Assembly: GCA_002803225.1 (NCBI GenBank)
Contig: NXFV01000942.1
Coordinates: forward strand, 1 to 64,000
Direction: 5' to 3'
From: Gamarada debralockiae
Lineage: Eukaryota; Ascomycota; Leotiomycetes; Helotiales; Hyphodiscaceae
DNA length: 64,000 bases
This document shows, piece after piece, positions 11,443-22,771 of this stretch (positions are counted from its first letter, which is position 1; each line of letters begins with the position of its first letter). Made by a program: the position numbers and the translations under genes. The notes below the pieces were generated by a model. The model saw only the letters and a list, made by a program, of their open reading frames with translations. It did no database searches and was not told where the DNA came from.

Positions 11443-11929
11443 ACTCAGAAGTTGCGAGGAGATGACGAAGGCCTGTCTCCTCGACTTGGATTCTTTCTTA
11501 ATCCCTAGAAACCCCTTATCCTCAAAATTCATCATTTGTTGGCTGGCAGGTTCTAAAGAAACCCAGCAAAACCAGATTCGCTTGACGGATGCGGACGACC
11601 ACACGCCCACTTCGTCGAAAGCCAGGGTTTGACTATTTCCTTTAGAAATACTAAGCAACTCCATTCGCCTTAAAGAGCCTCAGTTGTTTGATCCTTTGCT
11701 TGAAGTTGAAGTTGAGGGTGAAAACAAACCGTCCGGGCCATCGACATTCTCCACATTGCTCCCCCGATAGTCACTTGTTATCTCCGTACAATATCCTAAC
11801 ACCGGGTAATGATATTAGCACCGCCTTTTTGCCTTTAGAGTGTTTCAAAGCCTTTCTTCCAGTCTTTTCTACTGGCTTTCAAGATTCTCTTTCTTCCCAA
11901 CTCATCGATCAGCTTTCCATGTTCTCCTC

Positions 11930-12620
11930 GCAAAAATGCAGAGCTGGACGATTGCTGCAAATCAGGCTTCAGGTGGGGCGGCATACCTGTAGGACATGAA
12001 GGCACCCTCGACAAGAACAATTTCTACATCACTGGCTCAAACAAGTATGCTGCCGTCCTACTAGTCGACGACATATTCGGCTGGACGTTTCCCAATCTCC
12101 ATCACCTAGCAGACCACTTCGCCAAGGAAGGTGACTGTACGTGCTATGTCCCAGATTTGTATGCTGCACTCAAACATAAACCACCATTTTGGTACGAGGC
12201 TAATTGATATCACAGCTTTGGCGGCGAAGCCATTCCGGAAGAAAAGATCGAGGAAGCTCGGGCCGACCCGAAAAGATGAAACTCGTTGATCTGCTTGGCT
12301 TCCTCAGCTGCAACAGCAAAGATATCCGCCAACCTGAGATATTCGCCTTCGCTAAAGCCTTAAAGCCAGAGTACAAGAAAGTTGGCGCAATCGGATATCG
12401 TTATGGCGGGTGGGCGTGCTTCCGCCTCGCTGCCAAAGGTAATAATCTTCTCGATTGCGTGTCGGTGGCGCATTCATCGCTGCTAGAAGAGAGAAATCGA
12501 TACGCCAGCACTTACCGACCCAGATACTTGCACTAGTCTAGAAGTTAAAGCTCATGAAATGAAGTGAACGAATGAGAGTTGTATGCAGTACTTCAACTCT
12601 GGATGAAACGTGACTATAGC
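11930..12620 (+). pseudogene. Dienelactone hydrolase-like pseudogene
   Basis: In pieces the sequence follows a fungal dienelactone hydrolase: WGGIPVGHEGTLDK, then LLVDDIFGWTFPNLHHLAD, LYAALKHKPPFW, FGGEAIPEEKIEEARADP and VGAIGYRYGGWACFRLA. The frame is broken by a stop after the Lys-Pro-Pro-Phe-Trp segment and by a shift near 12277. The nucleophile motif G-x-C-x-G-G reads GYRYGG, with Arg in place of the catalytic Cys. After this motif the frame degrades quickly. It lies 500 bp downstream of the beta-glucosidase gene and just before an MFS fragment, which suggests a decayed catabolic or detoxification neighbourhood. Confidence 0.75.
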
Positions 12621-12774
12621 AAGGCCAACCAATAGAGATTTCACTGCTCAGACGGATTCCGAAAATATCGGCTGAGACTTTATTAGTGATTGATCCTGGT
12701 TTCCCAGGCATTCGAGTTGTACTTCCTGTAGATCACAGAGCCTCCTCGGCTGATCGCTCATCAGGAGCGAGCAA

Positions 12775-13047
12775 TTGGGAAGTTCGACCTTTGCAGATAA
12801 CTGGTCACGGGATGCGAGTTCGTTTGTGCAAGCCGTGAAAGCGTGGTGTGATATTGGAGAGGAAGCGGTGATGAAGGAGGCGGTGATTAGGGCCTATGTT
12901 GAGAGCTTACGGATGGTGTGCTGCATTATGTGCGTGTTGGCTGGAGTAGCATCTATTGCAAGTTTGGTGTGGACGAGGGAGATTAGCTTAGAGGGGGAGT
13001 TGGAGACGGAGCAGGGGTTTAGGTATGACATGGACGAGTATGGATGA
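12775..13047 (+). pseudogene. C-terminal fragment of an MFS drug transporter
   Basis: The 90-codon frame carries SFVQAVKAWCDIGEEA, IRAYVESLRMV, one hydrophobic helix, then WTREISLEGELETEQGFR. This is the way many fungal 14-helix (DHA2-type) drug/H+ antiporters end. All preceding helices are missing. Upstream, about 150 bases read as degraded sequence with stops. It is a relic, not a small gene. Confidence 0.75.
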
Positions 13048-14041
13048 GAAGGTTGTTGCAAGTAGTTATTCCTGTTGTTAAGTAACTGAGAGTCCAGAGG
13101 CCGTCACGAGCCTCTTTAGGGCTGGCCTCTGACCTGGGACCTTAGGTAGATCAGATAGAAATGATTCATGTCGATCGAAAGCTGGATCTTGGGATTACTG
13201 CTACAGTACCTCCGTAAGTCGTAAAGGATGTAAGAAAGGCGGAGAATTTACGAACCCGCAGCTGAACTTTCAGCTACTGATCGTGAGCCCTGCTATCACG
13301 TAGTGCAAATAGTCAGGGGTTGTATAACAGCCTAGGGCCTCAAATTTGCATGGGTTGAGCTGGGGCTGTGCGGTCTTGAGGCGCTGGGACTTCCTTCACA
13401 GCCTTGTGTAACCTTAATGATGTGAGTACTACCATGAGGCTTCACAGCCGCTCAACAGCTCTTCATAGCTCCCCCCCCTTTCGCCTTTCAGCTTCAAGAG
13501 GCCGTCTGCCTGATTTCCATGAGGCCAGCCCATGAGCGAAGCAAATAAGAGTCCCCTGAAACGGAAAAATGGCCGAGGGTCCTCATTACTAGACCATACC
13601 TATAAAGGTATCTCTAACTCTGTTCTTTCTGTACTATTTAATGATATAATTTATAGAGATTTTCGACAACTTCTTTAGAACGACCCCCTCGTCATATATA
13701 TCCAACCACACTATCCCGCAGGCGATTCGGCAGTAGCTTTGTTAAGAAGGCGTTTGGAGACTCTGCTTCTAGAGCAGATTTCAAGAGCCACTGGTCGAGA
13801 AAAGCCAAATTCAGAGAAGGAAATTCTGCGCCCACAATTATGACTTATGATATTCCTGTCAGGTTCTTGATCTGCGTCTTCCGCTTGCTTCACTACTACC
13901 TGAGTAATCGACGGTGCTTGTGCAGGATCTTCTTTATATTCCCAGAGCTCCGCAATTTAGCTCTTAAAAACTTTAAATTTATATAACCGTTATAAAGTTA
14001 CTAAGGATTAAATAAGAGTTGTGTTTTTCTCACCTAAAATC
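13048..14041. other. Intergenic, relic-rich, no gene seen
   Basis: A GC-rich part (13080-13560) without coding frames passes abruptly into AT-rich DNA from about 13600. Nothing I could assign, apart from the dispersed repeat that begins at about 14042. Confidence 0.5.
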
Positions 14042-14494
14042 GTAAATATTTTTGCTCTTTTAAGTTCAATATTTAATAGGTTTTGTTATAGAGATAATAG
14101 TGGGAATTTTTTTTTTTTTTTTATAAAAAAAAGCTTTTAAAATGGCTTACTTAAATTGTTTATAATTAAGAGATTTAGAGTATTTGGATTAAAGTCGGTT
14201 TTGTTATTTGTATATAAAGTAGGTAAGTTCTAGTGCGGTTTTTGATGATAAGTACCGCTGTTCCATGAGCTACCCCTGGTAAATCGTTTCAACAATCGGA
14301 ATTCTTAAGGCATAAAGGCGGTTATAAACTCGGCTATGAATCATCAAATAGTTTTACAGTAGCGATTGGAAGTTCCCAACACATGCCCCAATATGGCTTC
14401 TACCACTCAAACGGTCAGGAGTATTAGCGACTCGTAGGTGCCGGACGCCGAGCTGTACTGGACTGCACAGGGTAGGCCGCGATGAATGCTATGG
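14042..14494. repeat. Dispersed repeat family A, copy 1
   Basis: This roughly 450-bp non-coding stretch matches 30318-30913 in the same orientation over nearly its whole length. Most differences are C/T or G/A transitions. Shared blocks include AAATATTTTTGCTCTTTT, GTACCGCTGTTCCA and GGAGTATTAGCGACTC. No terminal repeats or ORFs are visible, so the element type is unknown. An internal poly-T/A tract is private to this copy. Confidence 0.85.
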
Positions 14495-15034
14495 GGATCT
14501 ATGGTTTGACCTTGGCAGGGACTTGACTCTCTGTACGGAGAGATCGTCCTGTCTGGTGTTCTCACTCTATTACTTTGCTTGCATGTATTAGCTCTATCTC
14601 CTTATGGCGAGCATCTCTTGACTGCTCCGACGGTTTCTTTTTCGTATACTTTGCCATAGTTTAGCTACATCATCCGAATCAGTGCCAAATACATTATCAT
14701 GGAAGTGAGTGCAAATGGATGCTTGAATTGTCATGTAAAGTGTTGGATGCACTGACCCCCAAGGAGAGGAAGAATGCTGGTATTTTAGACCAAAGTAAGC
14801 CCAGGTGATGCAGCTTTACAACACGTTAGAAAACAATGGAAGTTGTATTCGTAAAGTTCTCTATCACAATGTTCTATACTCTTGGACGACGAGTCAACGT
14901 TTAGATGGCCTTGGAGCATTTAGTTTGAAATCTCATATCGAGTTATCGAATACCTTACGTTTCTTCTACAATAAGTCTAAAGATAAGTGCCATTTTTTGA
15001 GCCCACAGCCAAGGAGGTATAAATGAGGAGACCA
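14495..15034. other. Intergenic, no gene seen
   Basis: Lies between repeat copy A1 and the 3' end of the HET-domain gene. Only short AT-rich ORFs are present. Confidence 0.5.
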
Positions 15035-17086
15035 CTACTCGAGAACAAAATCATGGAGTAGTCCAAAAGGTAGACCTTCAATCGCCTCTCCATTCATTAG
15101 CCCGAAAACATAGCACTCCCCCACAAACTGAAAAACAAGTTCATTATCCTCGCTCATCTTCGGTCTCAGCACAACAGGCGTGGCACAACTCAAGAACTGA
15201 CAGATATGATCTCCTTCTCTCGCGGACTCAGGCACAAGCCCCATGAATCCATGCATAGAAATGAAAAACAATCGACCATATGAAACTACTTCTTGTGGTA
15301 ACGGTATGTTGGTACGATAATAAAAGGGTAAGCTATCGTATATCTTTTTCTGTGTCAATGGTTCAGGTTGATTTTTCTCGTCTAGTAGGGACTGAACCTC
15401 CGCTGCTATCTCCATAGAGATGTATTGCGTCTCGCCGTTGACTTCAATGCTGGCTGGTCGTAAGGTGTTTCCTCTCGCTCTTGCGTTCATATATTCCCAG
15501 AATGTGAATGGACGCACGACAGTCGTTTCGAAGTCACCTGGGACTTCTGGATTGACAGCTTTGATGAAGGCCTCATGATAACTAAGGATAGTGGTTGGGT
15601 AGGGACCCGAGAATCCATTGATCATCGCGCTGTGCCGTCCAGTTTCCCAGCCTTGTTCCATTTTAATCTTCTCAACTTCTTTGATTGTCATCAGGTAGAA
15701 TCCTCGAACTGTCAAATGCAACGGTAGTTTGAACGGCACGGGGATCTCCGGGAATTTTGCGACTGCTGGGATATCTCTTGCTGCTCCTTTGGTGTTGATT
15801 GTGCTGAGTGGTTCTCCTTTCCATTTCTTTCGCCAGTCTGGCACCCAAGATGGCAGGTCCTCCGCGTCGATCGAATTCTCGACACAAGTGAGAAGTTGTA
15901 GTGGTCTGGTAGGTTGGCTTAGAAACCAGTATCTAGCAGCTCGGACATAAACCTCCGCCAAAGACATAGAGTAGTCTACAGGCGGCAGAATATCAAGATG
16001 CCCAGGAACACAGATATTTCTCAACGCGAACACCTTATCGCGAGGATCGGTGGCGCCACAATGTCGGCTCCATAATTGAAGTGTTGCGAAGTTCATATCG
16101 GAGATAAAGTCAGGCATCGTATTCAAGTCCACCTTGCTTGTCTCTCGAACTTGTCGCCGAACTTCCACATACCCTTGTCGACGGCGATCGATCCTGACGA
16201 CGTTCGCACAGCGTTGTCTCATATGATCTAGATCATACATCCCGTTCTTGACAACGACCTGGCAAGCATCGGCAATGTCATCCCACCGGATACAGTGCTC
16301 ACTGCTACAGGTGACCCCGGCCAGACGTGAGAGAATGATCTCTTGAATCACCCAGACTCTCTTGAACCAGTCTCGATCAAGCAAGTTGGTAAAAGCTTCC
16401 CATCCACTAACGTAAGGCTGGAATTCATTCTTGTCACTCATCAATGCCGGATCGACAGGCTTTCGTTCATCAGGGAGATGATGAGGGACCTTCTCCCGTG
16501 GCCAATCTTTCATAGAAGCCAGCTTCTTCGCAAATTCAAAAGCTTTCCCTGTGTCCCGATCTGGTTCACCAAGATAAACGATAGTACTACTCGAGTTGTC
16601 ATAAATCTGGCTCATCATCTTGACCTGCTTCGTTTTCTCATCGACATCCTGCTGGTTGATGCAAATGGAGTCGATCCACAAAGTCACATATGTTTCCTCC
16701 TGCCGCATAGCCAGAAGAAGATTTCGCAAATTTTTAGTGAGCTTGATAAGTCCAGTCGCTTTCTCAGATGGTCCGTAGTACTTTACAGAGTTGATTTCGA
16801 TTTCTTTTGGGTCGCTGCATCTCATAAGGTGGGGCCGATCCGGGCTCCCCCAGCAATAACTGACTGCTGTAAAAGATTTGCTCCCAAGTCTCTCGATATA
16901 AATAGTGCACAGGAGATCGTCTGAGGCAGACCCAGGATGAAGATCGAGAAGTCGAAATAGGCCATCGAAGGGGAGTGGTTTGTAGACGAAGTCGTTGAGG
17001 ACAACTTTTGTGGGGGCCGAAGAAGCGGGGTCTTCGTCCGCAATGGAGAGGTTTGTAAGCTTGTCGAGCGACTGCATGTCTGACAT
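15035..17086 (-). CDS. Heterokaryon incompatibility (HET) domain protein
   Basis: A single 683-codon exon. The HET domain spans about residues 65-235: FTAVSYCWGSPD, LIKLTKNLRNLLLAMR, LWIDSICINQQDVDEK and IYDNSSSTIVYLGEPD are the classic blocks. A longer C-terminal region includes WSRHCGATDPRDKVFALRNI, LAEVYVRAARYWF and a terminal block ending in FGLLHDFVLE, as in large fungal HET proteins. HET domains are TIR-related and trigger cell death after fusion of unlike hyphae or take part in other recognition reactions; the specificity here is unknown. No partner domain (NACHT, ankyrin) is fused. The start used is MSDMQSLDKL. Flanked by gene-poor, repeat-rich DNA, which is common for this family. 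Confidence 0.92.
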   Translation of the reverse strand: MSDMQSLDKLTNLSIADEDPASSAPTKVVLNDFVYKPLPFDGLFRLLDLHPGSASDDLLCTIYIERLGSKSFTAVSYCWGSPDRPHLMRCSDPKEIEINSVKYYGPSEKATGLIKLTKNLRNLLLAMRQEETYVTLWIDSICINQQDVDEKTKQVKMMSQIYDNSSSTIVYLGEPDRDTGKAFEFAKKLASMKDWPREKVPHHLPDERKPVDPALMSDKNEFQPYVSGWEAFTNLLDRDWFKRVWVIQEIILSRLAGVTCSSEHCIRWDDIADACQVVVKNGMYDLDHMRQRCANVVRIDRRRQGYVEVRRQVRETSKVDLNTMPDFISDMNFATLQLWSRHCGATDPRDKVFALRNICVPGHLDILPPVDYSMSLAEVYVRAARYWFLSQPTRPLQLLTCVENSIDAEDLPSWVPDWRKKWKGEPLSTINTKGAARDIPAVAKFPEIPVPFKLPLHLTVRGFYLMTIKEVEKIKMEQGWETGRHSAMINGFSGPYPTTILSYHEAFIKAVNPEVPGDFETTVVRPFTFWEYMNARARGNTLRPASIEVNGETQYISMEIAAEVQSLLDEKNQPEPLTQKKIYDSLPFYYRTNIPLPQEVVSYGRLFFISMHGFMGLVPESAREGDHICQFLSCATPVVLRPKMSEDNELVFQFVGECYVFGLMNGEAIEGLPFGLLHDFVLE

Positions 17087-18000
17087 GCTCTAAAAGTGAA
17101 GTCACAAGTCGAGGTGAAGTAACGTATGTTTTTCTGAAGCTTTGATGCCTGGAGAATCAAGAACTTATGCGTTCCCGAGATCAGAGAGCCCAGACTGTAA
17201 TTATGGGACAATTATGGGGTATCTATTATTAATAAAAGCTGACAGCTGTGAATGGTGCGGTAACCCTTGACAGTTCCCAAAGAGGATATTTGTTGGCTTG
17301 CATCGACTGCACGAAATATTGAAAACGTGACCCAAAGCCTTGCTGCAGGATGTCCTGATAGATGACTAGTCCTTCCGACAGGGGAGAGAAATAGACAAGA
17401 ATTCCCCTAAGCGGGGTCAGTTGATGTGTTCCAACTCTAACTCAACCTCCTCGTTGACATTTATCAAATCGCAAGACAAACGCGACGAGACGAGATGCAC
17501 AACTAGAACTCAAACTCAAAAGTCACATCATTAGGCCAGCAAAGGATAACCTTCTTCTTCCCTGTCGTCTCGAAGTAAAAGACTTCGACTGATATAAAAT
17601 GTCACTTTCTCGAGCTTCCATTCAGCATTCGCCGTTAGATCTATCACAAAGCCGGCCTGGGGTCCGAGAAGACTATCCACATGAATTTCTGGGCCACACA
17701 CAAGAAGGTGAACACAATAGGCAAGTTTTTGATCACCACGACGACTCCCACTTACCCTGCCTGCCATTGAGCCTTTTTGCCCTATGCCGCTTGGTGATTG
17801 ACTTAAGTCATGCGAATTTTCTACCGCGAGAATCACTTTGCAATAACACGACGGGCTCCCGAGGGTTTACGACACTGGAACGCTTCAGCGACTCGATCCT
17901 TACAAGGATCTGGTTCCTCATTATCCGACTGAATATCGCATCTTACACTAATACATGTGTGATTGTTTGGAACGCAGATGTGGCAACTGTAATTTCCGCT
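17087..18000. other. Intergenic upstream of HET gene, unassigned ORFs
   Basis: Holds the HET gene promoter. Overlapping ORFs on both strands (about 17530-18015) are of moderate length but show no family motif. A minus-strand frame ending near 17531 looks protein-like near its end but cannot be assigned. Confidence 0.4.
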
Positions 18001-18087
18001 GCCACAACTCCTTGAGCTGTGGCGTGTTCTTGAACTATGCTTCTTTTTAGGACCAACTCATTATTTCCAATTGGCAACGGGTTTGTA

Positions 18088-19070
18088 CTAGTTAGAATTT
18101 CCATATTGCTGCTCAGCATAATCATCCAAAGATATGAACCTTAGTGAAATACCATTGTATTGGAGGAAATGACTCGAAGAGCTATAACAAATAGTGCTAG
18201 TTATACCTCCAATATACAAATGCGGATACGCCGAGAAGATATTAACATATAAAAATTTCCCATTAGAGCCTCCTTGAGCTTGGCTTCGGAACATTATGAT
18301 TCCTCCAATTGGGGACAGGTGTTTCATATCAGGAGAAAGACGACCAAGGCTAACAATGAAAGCAACACGAAAAGAAACCATTCCAATTCCTTTCAAAAAT
18401 GTCCTTAGCACGAGGTACCATACTTCCGCATTGGACGAATCACTCTGAGGAGCCGCCTCTCGAGAAAGGGAAAAACGAAACCGGTCAACCCGAAACATTC
18501 TCTCGAGCACGGGAGTTTTCATGCGTACAAATGTTTCTCGGACGAAACTGTTATTCCGCCAGTAAATGAGCATAGCAGTGCACGTTGCATGCCTCCTTCA
18601 CTCCCGCAGACCAATACTGCTGTGGGTGGTTTCTCAGCCCAGAACATGGTCGCTTCCATGGAGTACGTACTGACCAGAGTGTAGAGTGTCTCTGTTCCGC
18701 CTCGCTGCCTCCTCTCCTCGTCAAAAGTTGCCTTGGCCCATTCACTTGGCTTGGGCAGCAGAGTCTCACACTCCTTGCTGTTTACCTTGGGATTTTCCGA
18801 CAAGAAGCTGCCATTTGTGCTCCATCTCAGACGATGGTGGTTACGGCCGAAGAAGTACTTTTCCACAGTGCCAATATCGGCATACCCTTCAATTCCAAAG
18901 AATTATCCTTGCACTCCCCAGAACTTGCCTCGGTACAATTTCAAGAGCTGCCATTGGGCAATGCCCAGGACTAGGAAAGCCAATATGAAGGTCAAAAGTC
19001 CGATGACAAGGATTGGAGATGTAGTCAGGAGTGTATATATACCTCTGCTCGGCACTCTTATTCTGTAGAC
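18088..19070 (-). pseudogene. Fungal membrane protein pseudogene, unrecognised family
   Basis: On the minus strand a frame runs from about 19070 through a hydrophobic helix (ILVIGLLTFILAFLVLGI), an in-frame TAA near 18900, and a soluble part with EKPPTAVLVCGSEGGMQRAL. It then shifts frame at about 18560 into YWRNNSFVRETFVRMKTPV, continuing to 18088. Both halves join smoothly at the shift, so this is one decayed protein: a transmembrane helix followed by a cytosolic tail. I do not know the family; the position next to a DUF3176 membrane protein gene suggests a related accessory membrane protein, but that is inference. At least two lesions make it non-functional. Confidence 0.5.
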
Positions 19071-19176
19071 TTCAGACGTTCAATACATTCTCTTTGCACC
19101 CCATTTGATTGGTCTCAGTCGGCAACTGACAGTTAAAAGCCAAAGTAATATCGTTGTGCTATCCTATAACCTTCAC

Positions 19177-19450
19177 CTCGGACAGGCCCACCCGTCAAAA
19201 CGACCTATAGTTTTTCGCCTATAACTCAGCGAAAACAGCTGTTAAAAATAAAAATAAAAATTTATTTTAAAACATATATTAAGAAAAAAGCACAAACTAA
19301 ATATAATAGTAAAGCACAAATTCCATATCATTAACTGGCTCAAGGGTCTCTTAATAGTCTATTCTAGGTTTGAATATATACTCATTTTTTAATGTTCCTC
19401 ACCTAACTTTTCATCGCCTTTTTTCTGTCCACATAAATTTTGCTTGGGAA
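19177..19450. mobile_element. MITE, family B copy 2 (inverted, one arm lost)
   Basis: The reverse complement aligns with the element at 6028-6312 across the interior, including CAAGCAAAATTTATGTGG against CAAGCAAAATATATGTGG, and the CAGCTGTTTTCGCTGA block. One terminal arm (near 19177, CTCGGACAGGCCCACC) is retained with mutations. The other arm is missing, the match stopping at TTTTGCTTGGG. An extra A/T-rich block lies near 19240-19270. Confidence 0.8.
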
Positions 19451-20572
19451 CACGAGTAGCGGATTCTGGCCAGCCAATGCGTATGAAAAGGCGTCCCTGC
19501 ATACTTGCTTTTACGCCACAATAAGAATATCTACCAATAAGAATTGATTCTTGCGCCCGAAGTTTTTACGCAGGCTAATAAGAATAACCTTGCTACAAGA
19601 ATATTCTTATCTAATCAAATCCCCAAACTCACTACTGCACCTAAATTTTACCTCAATATACTTATAATTCCACCGTTACTACTACTTCTATAATAGAGGA
19701 AAGGAAGTATCACAGAGCTCTTACAGATATAGATTGACAAATGATTTGGAAGCAAAACCAAACGCACTCTCTAGCACAACAAAAAGACCTCGCAGACTAA
19801 CGTCCGTCCCTGTGTGAAGAGACGCACCCTGTTATGGGACAAACTATAGGTACTTTAAATTCAAATGGCTCTAAGTTTTGAACGCATCAAAACTTTCTCG
19901 TATTTTTATATAAGTTATATTGTGCGCCCTTTCCGAATACCCCCAAACCGGCTACTCTAAAAAATATGATCGCGTTGTCGCCGTCTCTTTTGATTTGTTG
20001 AGGTCTCTTTTCATAGTCTAATAGGACATGTCAATACTATAGTACTACCACCAAGCTCTTATTGACTTTCAAACTCATACAACGGTTGGACCTGGATTTT
20101 CGAGTCTAGCCACGTTCTGAGAAGTAACTATTAGTCTTGTAGGGAGCCGGGCGCGCTTTGTTATGCGACGTTACTATATGTATAGGTACCTCCAATCAAG
20201 CGATCAAGGAAACCCTAGTCAGCTGCTATAGTAATTTTCTGTAAAATTTGTTACATCTTACATAATAATGAAGCCTGAGGCTCTTAAGCGTGTGGCGGTG
20301 TATTGCGGACTGCTAAGCCTTGCCGAGAAATTCTCGTTTCCCGACATACTCCGAGTTCACCATAAGCGGAGCAAAAAGTAGCCGAGTCAGCCTACACTAT
20401 TCTACTTTCAGAAAATGTGCCGCGCTAAGTTTCCGCAACTTGGAAGCGCAGCTAGTGCCTAGCCCTAGTTTGCCAAAGAAACCTTGAGGCACAACGGAGT
20501 GGGGGTAAAACACCGTTGCGTTGGCGGTGAATGTAGAGTTAATCTAGGCTCGGCCCGTCTAGAGATACCGTC
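19451..20572. other. Intergenic, AT-rich then mixed, no gene seen
   Basis: No ORF of note on either strand for over a kilobase. The last 300 bases are the putative promoter of the DUF3176 gene. I see no terminal repeats or protein relics here. Confidence 0.55.
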
Positions 20573-22771
20573 ATGCTGCCTGCTCTTCCTTCCTGCAAAG
20601 CCGCTTTCCAGATTTCGGGCCCTTTCTTAATGGACAAGCATACTAATCAGAACACCTACGACGTGTTGCTCACTGCGGCAAGCCTAGATTTTGGGGACCA
20701 TGAGCTCGATCTAACGCTCGCTCCTGGCAGAGTTGACGATGCCAGTGAGCTCGACCGTATCCGCTCGGCAGATTCAACCAAGAAAGATTGGAATCGATCT
20801 CTTCTCTACACCATATTATGGGAAATGATAAGCCTCCTGATTGCCGCGTTATCACTTGTTGGACTAGCTGTTCTACTAGCTAGTTATCGAGCAAAGCCGA
20901 GTCCCGACTGGTCATTTGGCGGCTATGCAATCACGCTCAACGCAATCATTTCGATCCTAGGGACTCTGTTCAAGGCCTGCCTTTTGGTCCCGGTGGCTAT
21001 CAGCCTCAGTCAATTCGGATGGATCTGGCTTTCGCGGAAGTCGCGGCCGCTTCAAGATGTTTGCTTTTTTGATTCAGCTAGTCGGGGACCCCTTGGATGC
21101 CTTCGCCTGTTATATAGACTACGCTTTATGTGATTGTTCCTATATGCCCTGTAGATAGGGGCAGAACTGACGAGCATTAGGCACTTTTCCAGCTTATCAG
21201 CATTCATCACGGTCGTAGCTCTAGCCCTGGATCCGATTTTCCAGCAGCTCGTGAGGTATGAGACACAGGCAGTTGTAGATGCCAGTAGACAGGCATACGC
21301 AGTCGCAGCATATACCTGGAACACCCAGAGTATCCCAACAGCCGAAATGGGAAATTATTGTAAGAGAATTCCGCTCCCTCCAGTTGTCAAGGCTGATCCG
21401 TTTATTTGTCTAGATGTTTCTATGCCTTACAACATGAAGTCTGCGATATACAGTGGCCTACTCTCTTCGGAATCCACCTCATCGCCTACTCCACTATTCA
21501 ACTGTGCAACAGGCAATTGCACCTGGGATCCGTTTGGCACACTAGCAGTCAGAACGCAATGCACAGACATTTCAGATTCTGTAGTGGTGAAGTGCCAGAC
21601 AGAGGAGGGAATAGGAAGTTTATGCAACTTCACGGCCCCCAATGATAGTGTCATTGGTCCAATGCTAGATGGAAGTAATCAATATGATGTCCTAGTAATG
21701 GGGAACGCAGATCTTCGATACTTCGTCCCTTCACCCTTGCTGGAAAAGCCATATGCAAATGCCGGGTATCTAGCAGGTGTTCAATGGGTGAAAGCTCTTG
21801 GAAACTTTGGCTTTGATGGCGTTAGTCTAACTATACAGCAAAATACCACGTTCGAAGCAGCAACATGCTTCTTCTCATTTGCGGTTCTGGAGGTCAAGCC
21901 AAGAGTGCTCAACGGAGAGTACTCGGAAGCCATTCTACAGGAATACACCGAGCCCAGTAGTACATCTGGAATCCCCTACTGGGACGCAGACGGTACCGAG
22001 TACGGCTTCCTCAACCCAGTCGCCATGCTTGACACTCCGCTCAACCAAGCATTGATTTACAAGCCACCCTTCGCCAAGGAACCGCCGAACCTCAACGATA
22101 CCTTTAGTATACCGTTCGACATGATGCTCATGTTCATCAGCACACTTGGAAGCGACCCAGAACTCCTTACTGGTACCATAAACACAAGTGGGTCTTCAGG
22201 TCTACTTGGCCCAGACATCACTAGTATGCTGTTCCAAGCGGATAATGTCACTCGAGCTATGTATGCGATCGCAAACTACATGACGAACTCTCTCCGAGCG
22301 AACGATTCCCTTCTGTTGCAGACGAAACAGCGAAACACGTCAATAATAGCTCCTAGCCAGGCAGTTATTGGCTCGGTACTGGTACAGAAACAGTTCGTCA
22401 CCGTGCAGTGGGGCTGGATTGCTGTGCCGGTATTATTACTTATCCTGACGGCTGTTGTGTTCGTAGCTGCAGTGCTGGAGACGAGAGCGAGTCGTGTCGG
22501 GTTCTGGCAAGATAGCCCATTGACTCTGTTCTTCCATGGGAAGATGAGTAGCGGCTCGAAAGAGAAGATTGGAGAAGAGGAGGTTCTGGATACTGCTAGC
22601 GCGATGCAGGATGCTGCCGCGCGCTATGACGCTAGGATATTGCGGGACGATAAAAGCACAATCAAAGTGACACCGCGGATTACCACTTCTGTCACTAGAA
22701 GAGAGCAAAATGGATCTTCTGTCTCTTCCAAAGCACGAAACAACAGACATGCTATACACCCATCTGACTAA
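20573..22771 (+). CDS. DUF3176 domain membrane protein
   Basis: Two exons (20573-21129 and 21181-22771) joined over a 51-nt intron give 715 residues. The DUF3176 region (about residues 75-215) has two N-terminal helices (ISLLIAALSLVGLAVLLASY and ITLNAIISILGTLFKACLL) and the conserved block RPLQDVCFFDSASRGPLG. After the splice the frame reads ITVVALALDPIFQQLVRY, which is how the family continues, so the intron is well supported. A long extracytoplasmic Cys-containing part follows (NCATGNCTWDPF), then a single C-terminal helix near residues 585-610 and the tail motif GFWQDSPLTLFFHG. Function of the family is unknown; it is restricted to filamentous ascomycetes and often expanded. Confidence 0.9.

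Noticed and set aside
13080..13560. Possible tRNA or small RNA in the GC-rich patch
   Set aside because: Local inverted repeats are short and no T-loop GGTTCRANNCC pattern was found.
8750..17086. Idea that beta-glucosidase, hydrolase, transporter and HET genes form a biosynthetic cluster
   Set aside because: No backbone enzyme (PKS, NRPS, terpene synthase) or pathway regulator is present, and two members are pseudogenes.
17531..18015. Overlapping ORFs of 101 and 138 codons on opposite strands
   Set aside because: No family motif on either strand and no conserved-looking splice; noted only as unassigned.
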